Assembly: GCA_026005135.1 (NCBI GenBank)
Contig: BPKM01000003.1
Location: forward strand, 434,001 to 498,000
Origin: Leptospiraceae bacterium
GTDB taxonomy: Bacteria > Spirochaetota > Leptospiria > Leptospirales > Leptonemataceae
Direction: 5' to 3'
DNA length: 64,000 nt
Position numbers and translations under genes: made by a program. This document shows, in pieces, positions 59,770-64,000 of the stretch (its first letter is position 1; each line of letters starts with the position of its first letter). Below the pieces are notes generated by a model. It was not told the DNA's origin, searched no databases, and saw only the letters and a program-made list of their open reading frames with translations.

Positions 59770-61731
59770 ATGTATAATAATCAATATGATAAATTCTATG
59801 AAATTCTATTTGAACATTCAGAATTAGCTATATTTATTTTTGAAGTTATAGAAAATAGAGATAATAATTTAAAACAGAATTATGATTATAAATTTATTTT
59901 AACCAATACACTACACCAGAAACTGACTGGAATATCTTTAAATGAAATTCAGAATAAAACGTTATGGGAATTGAATCATATTATACCTATAGAAGATTTA
60001 ACCAGAATTAAAAAAAAATATGATGAATGTGTATTAGAAAAAAAAATTATCGATTACGAAGAAGAAATAATTATAAAAAATAAAACAACTTATTGGTTTA
60101 CCAGACTTGTTCCCGTTACTATAAATAATAAAGTTCAATATGTTATTGGAATGTCAATTGATATAACTTCAAAAAAATCCTTAGAAATTGAAATAGAAAA
60201 TTATTATAATTTATTAACAAATTTATTAAATAGTTCTCCTGTAGGAATAGGTGTTGTAGATAAAGAATATCGGCTTATTTATTTTAATAATAATTTTTTA
60301 AAAATATGGAATTTATCAGAAAAAGATGTAAAGAATAATAAATTAGTACTTTTTAAAGTTTTAAAACAGGTTCAAAATAGAAAAAAAGTTTATCCGAAGA
60401 TATTAAAAATTGTTAAAGAACAAAAAAAAGGATTAATTAAATATCTAAAACTTAATAAAAAATACATTCAGATGGAAATTTATCCCTTAAAAGATAAAAA
60501 TAATGAAATTAGAGGCTATATTGGAATTTATATTGATAGAACAAAAGATTATATACAGGAAAAACAATTAATCAAAGCATTAAAAGAAGCACAACTATCT
60601 AATAAATCAAAAACTGAGTTTTTAGCAAATATCAGTCACGAATTAAGAACTCCCCTTACTACTATTATGGGGTTAACAGAATTATTAGAAAATCAGGTAA
60701 GTAATGAATTACTAAAATTTATAAAAATGATACAGGAATCAGCCAGCTATCTTAAAGATTTAATCGAAGATATTCTTGATCTTTCTTCTATTGAATTACG
60801 TACTTTAAAATTAAATTATAAACCTTTTCAATTAAATAAACCAATAGATTTATTGGTAAAAACTTATCAAATTCACTGTAATCAAAAAAATATAGATTTT
60901 TATTTTAATACAAATTTTCAAACATTTCCCATTGTAAAAGGAGATGAAAAAAGACTTTATCAGATTATTAATAATTTATTATCAAATGCTTTAAAATTTA
61001 CTTCTATTGGATATATTTCTTTATCTTTATTTAAATTAAAAGAGACTGATAAAGAAATATTTATAGAAATAGAAGTAAAAGATACTGGTATAGGTATTCC
61101 AGAAGATAAACTACCTTATATTTTTGAACGATTTAAAAAGTTTGATGAATTTAATATTAATCCCAAAGGAGTGGGCATAGGACTTTCTTTAGTAAAAGAA
61201 TTTGTACAAATGATGAATGGTACAATAGAAGTATTTTCTAAATTAGGAGAAGGTACAACCTTTAAAATCCATTTAACATTAGAAAAGGCAGATTTACTTT
61301 CTCTTGATAAACTCGAAGAATTAACAACAGAAGAATTAATAGAACAATATAAATCTATATTGGAAAATAAAAGAATTTTAATTGCAGAAGATACATTCGA
61401 AATTCAATTATTATTAAGAAAATTTTTATCCGATACAGGATTAATTGTAGATATAGTTTCTAATGGATTAGAAGTATTAGAAAAATTAAAGAAAAATAAA
61501 TATGATTTAATTTTATTAGATTTACGAATGCCTGTTATGGATGGAATTGCTACTTTTTTACAAATAGATAAAAAAATAAAAGAAGAAACTCCCATTGCTG
61601 CTCTAACCGCTCATGCAATGGAAGAGGATATTAAAAAAACAAAAGAAATAGGATTTACTGATCATATTACAAAACCCATCAAGAGAAAAGAATTATTAAT
61701 ACATATTATAAAGATATTATTAAATTCTTAG
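59770..61731 (+). CDS. PAS-domain hybrid sensor histidine kinase with C-terminal receiver
   Basis: FLANISHELRTPL, KDTGIGIPEDKLPYIFERFKK, receiver YDLILLDLRMPVMDG. Confidence 0.94.
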   Translation: MYNNQYDKFYEILFEHSELAIFIFEVIENRDNNLKQNYDYKFILTNTLHQKLTGISLNEIQNKTLWELNHIIPIEDLTRIKKKYDECVLEKKIIDYEEEIIIKNKTTYWFTRLVPVTINNKVQYVIGMSIDITSKKSLEIEIENYYNLLTNLLNSSPVGIGVVDKEYRLIYFNNNFLKIWNLSEKDVKNNKLVLFKVLKQVQNRKKVYPKILKIVKEQKKGLIKYLKLNKKYIQMEIYPLKDKNNEIRGYIGIYIDRTKDYIQEKQLIKALKEAQLSNKSKTEFLANISHELRTPLTTIMGLTELLENQVSNELLKFIKMIQESASYLKDLIEDILDLSSIELRTLKLNYKPFQLNKPIDLLVKTYQIHCNQKNIDFYFNTNFQTFPIVKGDEKRLYQIINNLLSNALKFTSIGYISLSLFKLKETDKEIFIEIEVKDTGIGIPEDKLPYIFERFKKFDEFNINPKGVGIGLSLVKEFVQMMNGTIEVFSKLGEGTTFKIHLTLEKADLLSLDKLEELTTEELIEQYKSILENKRILIAEDTFEIQLLLRKFLSDTGLIVDIVSNGLEVLEKLKKNKYDLILLDLRMPVMDGIATFLQIDKKIKEETPIAALTAHAMEEDIKKTKEIGFTDHITKPIKRKELLIHIIKILLNS

Positions 61732-62117
61732 ACTATTTTTAAATTTAAAGCATTTAAAATTTTTTCTTTTGTTTCTTCGTTATCTAATTCTGCTTTTCCA
61801 AAACCATAAAGAGCACCATATCTAACAGCTTCTTCCTGAGCTTCTTTATAGTTTGATACTAACATAACTGGAATATCTTTAATATCTGGATCATTTTTAA
61901 TTTTTTTTATTAAATCGATTCCATTAGAATAATCCAAATCAATTTTTCGATTAATCAGTACAAGTGCATATTTATTTTTATTTTCTTTTAAAAGCTTAAT
62001 TACTTCCTCTGGAATATCAATTTTTTCTAATTCTACTCCTAACTTATCAAAAAGTTTTTTAATGGATAAATGATCAGGAAAACATTGTCCTACATTCATA
62101 ACAACTTTCGAAGACAT
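61728..62117 (-). CDS. Atypical receiver-domain protein (Asp to Asn at putative phosphosite)
   Basis: YALVLINRKIDLDYSNGIDLIKKIKNDPDIKDIPVMLVSNY...YGFGKAEL receiver-like pattern. Confidence 0.75.
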   Translation of the reverse strand: MSSKVVMNVGQCFPDHLSIKKLFDKLGVELEKIDIPEEVIKLLKENKNKYALVLINRKIDLDYSNGIDLIKKIKNDPDIKDIPVMLVSNYKEAQEEAVRYGALYGFGKAELDNEETKEKILNALNLKIV

Positions 62118-62268
62118 GATTTTCTCCTTATTTTTAGTTGAGATTTTGAGTTTATTATCCTAAATATAATAAAATATAATTATAGAGAAAATCATTTTTT
62201 TTATAATAATAAGCATTATTAATATATATAAATGTTGCTTATAGTATATTTCTAAAAAAAAAGAACCT

Positions 62269-63369
62269 ATGTCTTTAAAATGTGGAATAGTTGGTTTACC
62301 AAATGTAGGAAAATCTACAATATTTAATGCATTAACAAAAGCAAATGCACAATCAGCAAATTATCCTTTTTGTACAATCGATCCTAATATTGGAGTAGTA
62401 GAAGTTCCAGATAAACGATTATGGAAATTAGCCGAAGTAATTAGGCCTAAAAGTGTTGTTCCAACTTATATGGAATTTGTTGATATTGCAGGTCTTGTAG
62501 AAGGAGCACATAAAGGAGAAGGTTTAGGAAATAAATTTTTATCGCATATTAGAGAAACTCATGCAATTGCACATATTGTTCGTTGTTTTGATGATCCTAA
62601 TATTATACATGTTAAAGGAAAAGTAGATCCCTTATCAGATATAAGAATAATACATTTAGAGTTGATATTAGCAGATTTAGAATCTCTTGATAAGCAATTA
62701 CAAAAATTAGAAAAAAAAGCAAAAGGTAATGATAAAGAAGCAAAAAAACGTTTTGAATTAGGAAAAAGAATATTTCAATTATTAGAACAGGAAAAAAAAG
62801 CAAGAGAAATTTTACCAGAACTTTTACCAGAAGAAATAAAATTATCGAAAGAGTTCTACCTTATTACATTTAAGCCAGAAATTTATGTTTTAAATGTTGA
62901 TGAAAATTCATTAATTGAAGGAAATGAATGGACAAAACAAGTTATCGAAAAAGCTAAAAAAGAACAAACCGAATATATAATATTATGTGGAAAAATAGAA
63001 GAAGAGTTATCTGTATTATCTAAGGAAGAACAAAAAGAATATTTACAATCCTTAGGTGTTGAACAATCGGGATTAGAAAAAATGATATTAGCTTCTTACA
63101 GAATGTTAGATTTGATCACTTTTTTTACAGCTGGAGAACAGGAAGTAAGAGCCTGGACAATTAAAAAAGGAACAAATGCAAAAGATGCAGCAGGAGAAAT
63201 TCATACAGATATATCCAAGGGATTTATAAAAGCAGAAGTTATTTCTTACGAAGATTTTGAAAGATATGGTTCCTTACAAAAAGCAAGAGAATCTGGAAAA
63301 ATGCGATTGGAGGGAAAAGATTATATTGTACAAGACGGAGATATATGTTATTTTAGATTTAATGCATAA
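62269..63369 (+). CDS. ychF: YchF/OLA1-type redox-regulated ATPase
   Basis: GIVGLPNVGKSTIFNALTKANAQSANYPFCTIDPNIGVV, TGS domain C-terminus. Confidence 0.97.
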   Translation: MSLKCGIVGLPNVGKSTIFNALTKANAQSANYPFCTIDPNIGVVEVPDKRLWKLAEVIRPKSVVPTYMEFVDIAGLVEGAHKGEGLGNKFLSHIRETHAIAHIVRCFDDPNIIHVKGKVDPLSDIRIIHLELILADLESLDKQLQKLEKKAKGNDKEAKKRFELGKRIFQLLEQEKKAREILPELLPEEIKLSKEFYLITFKPEIYVLNVDENSLIEGNEWTKQVIEKAKKEQTEYIILCGKIEEELSVLSKEEQKEYLQSLGVEQSGLEKMILASYRMLDLITFFTAGEQEVRAWTIKKGTNAKDAAGEIHTDISKGFIKAEVISYEDFERYGSLQKARESGKMRLEGKDYIVQDGDICYFRFNA

Positions 63370-63408
63370 TTGGTTTGACAGTTAAAAAAATTATTTTAAA
63401 CGTTTATT

Positions 63409-63927
63409 ATGATATATCCATATAAAGATTATTATCCACAAATAGCAGAGGAAGTTTTTATAGCTCCAAGTGCAGATGTGATTGGTAATGTAAAGATAGG
63501 AAAAGGAAGTAGTATTTGGTTTGGTTGCTTAGTGCGTGGTGATGTTGATAAAATAGAAATTGGAGAATATACAAATATACAGGATCATAGTATAATTCAT
63601 GTAACTGGTGGTAAATATCCAACTATAATAGGAAATCATTGCACCCTGGGTCATAGAGTTACAATACATGGATCTGTTTTAAAAGATTATGCTTTTATTG
63701 GTATTGGAGCAACGGTTTTAGATAATTGTACTATTGGTAGTTTTTCGATTTTAGCTGCAGGAAGTTTGCTTCCTCCGGGTAAAGAAATACCTGATGGTAT
63801 GTTAGCAATGGGAGTACCTGCAAAAATTATAAGACCTATTACAGACGAAGAAAAGGAAATGATCCTTAAAACACAGGAAAAATATTATAAATTAGCTCAG
63901 GAATATAAAAATAAAATAAGCAACTGA
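63409..63927 (+). CDS. Gamma carbonic anhydrase family protein
   Basis: Left-handed hexapeptide repeats; GDVDKIEIGEYTNIQDHSIIHV, GHRVTIHGSVL. Confidence 0.93.
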   Translation: MIYPYKDYYPQIAEEVFIAPSADVIGNVKIGKGSSIWFGCLVRGDVDKIEIGEYTNIQDHSIIHVTGGKYPTIIGNHCTLGHRVTIHGSVLKDYAFIGIGATVLDNCTIGSFSILAAGSLLPPGKEIPDGMLAMGVPAKIIRPITDEEKEMILKTQEKYYKLAQEYKNKISN

Positions 63928-63941
63928 AATCCAGTTGCTTA
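63917..63941. terminator. Bidirectional terminator between convergent genes
   Basis: TAAGCAACTG-aaatc-CAGTTGCTTA 10-bp hairpin overlapping both stop codons. Confidence 0.7.
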
Positions 63942-64000
63942 TACATTCATATAATCTTTAAAATATTCATGTACTTCTCTATCTTCTATATGTGCTAAAT
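63939..64000 (-). CDS. C-terminal fragment of an unidentified CDS (partial at window edge)
   Basis: Minus frame reads LAHIEDREVHEYFKDYMNV-stop into the window end. Confidence 0.45.
   Translation of the reverse strand, partial: LAHIEDREVHEYFKDYMNV

Noticed and set aside
59770-62117. Phosphorelay cassette as a novel system
   Set aside because: Ordinary hybrid kinase; only the Asn receiver is unusual and is reported separately.

Overview
AT-rich bacterial chromosome segment, mostly ordinary housekeeping genes. The organism is probably a spirochaete or Leptospirales-like diderm; this is inferred from the hemL-HK-RR-hemE order, fliE/fliF and the lipoprotein/LPS genes, and is not proven. Contents include dnaK end-dnaJ, manA, tilS, fliE-fliF, tRNA-Ser(GGA), an orphan DNA methyltransferase, acyl-CoA synthetase, nadA, a MoxR/DUF58/transglutaminase/PQQ operon, rpmE, uvrA, lysS, LptF/G, GT9, proC, trpE/G, neuB-like, hemL-HK-RR-hemE, ychF and a gamma-carbonic anhydrase. 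Two regions stand out. (1) At 23.3-37.4 kb there is a light-response island: BLUF-adenylyl cyclase, a CarH/LitR-type B12 photoreceptor with its cobalamin and W-x9-EH motifs, photolyase, two CFA-type methyltransferases, FAD oxidoreductase, DUF1365, DUF1295, SRPBCC, MFS and a second class III cyclase. Four intergenic regions of the island carry the same dyad, TGTC-N21-GACA, usually with a T-tract in the same place, 27-29 bp from a start codon; I propose this as a shared operator. (2) At about 13.33-13.79 kb an array of eight GC-rich hairpins (period about 55-63 nt, stems with compensatory changes) sits directly upstream of an acyl-CoA synthetase gene, with a degenerate solitary copy on the other strand at about 16.9 kb. 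Three genes are disrupted by frameshifts at slippage-type sequences: (CA)2, (ATTGG)2 and T7, the last in the heme-locus sensor kinase. All calls come from reading the sequence and translations; no database search was run.
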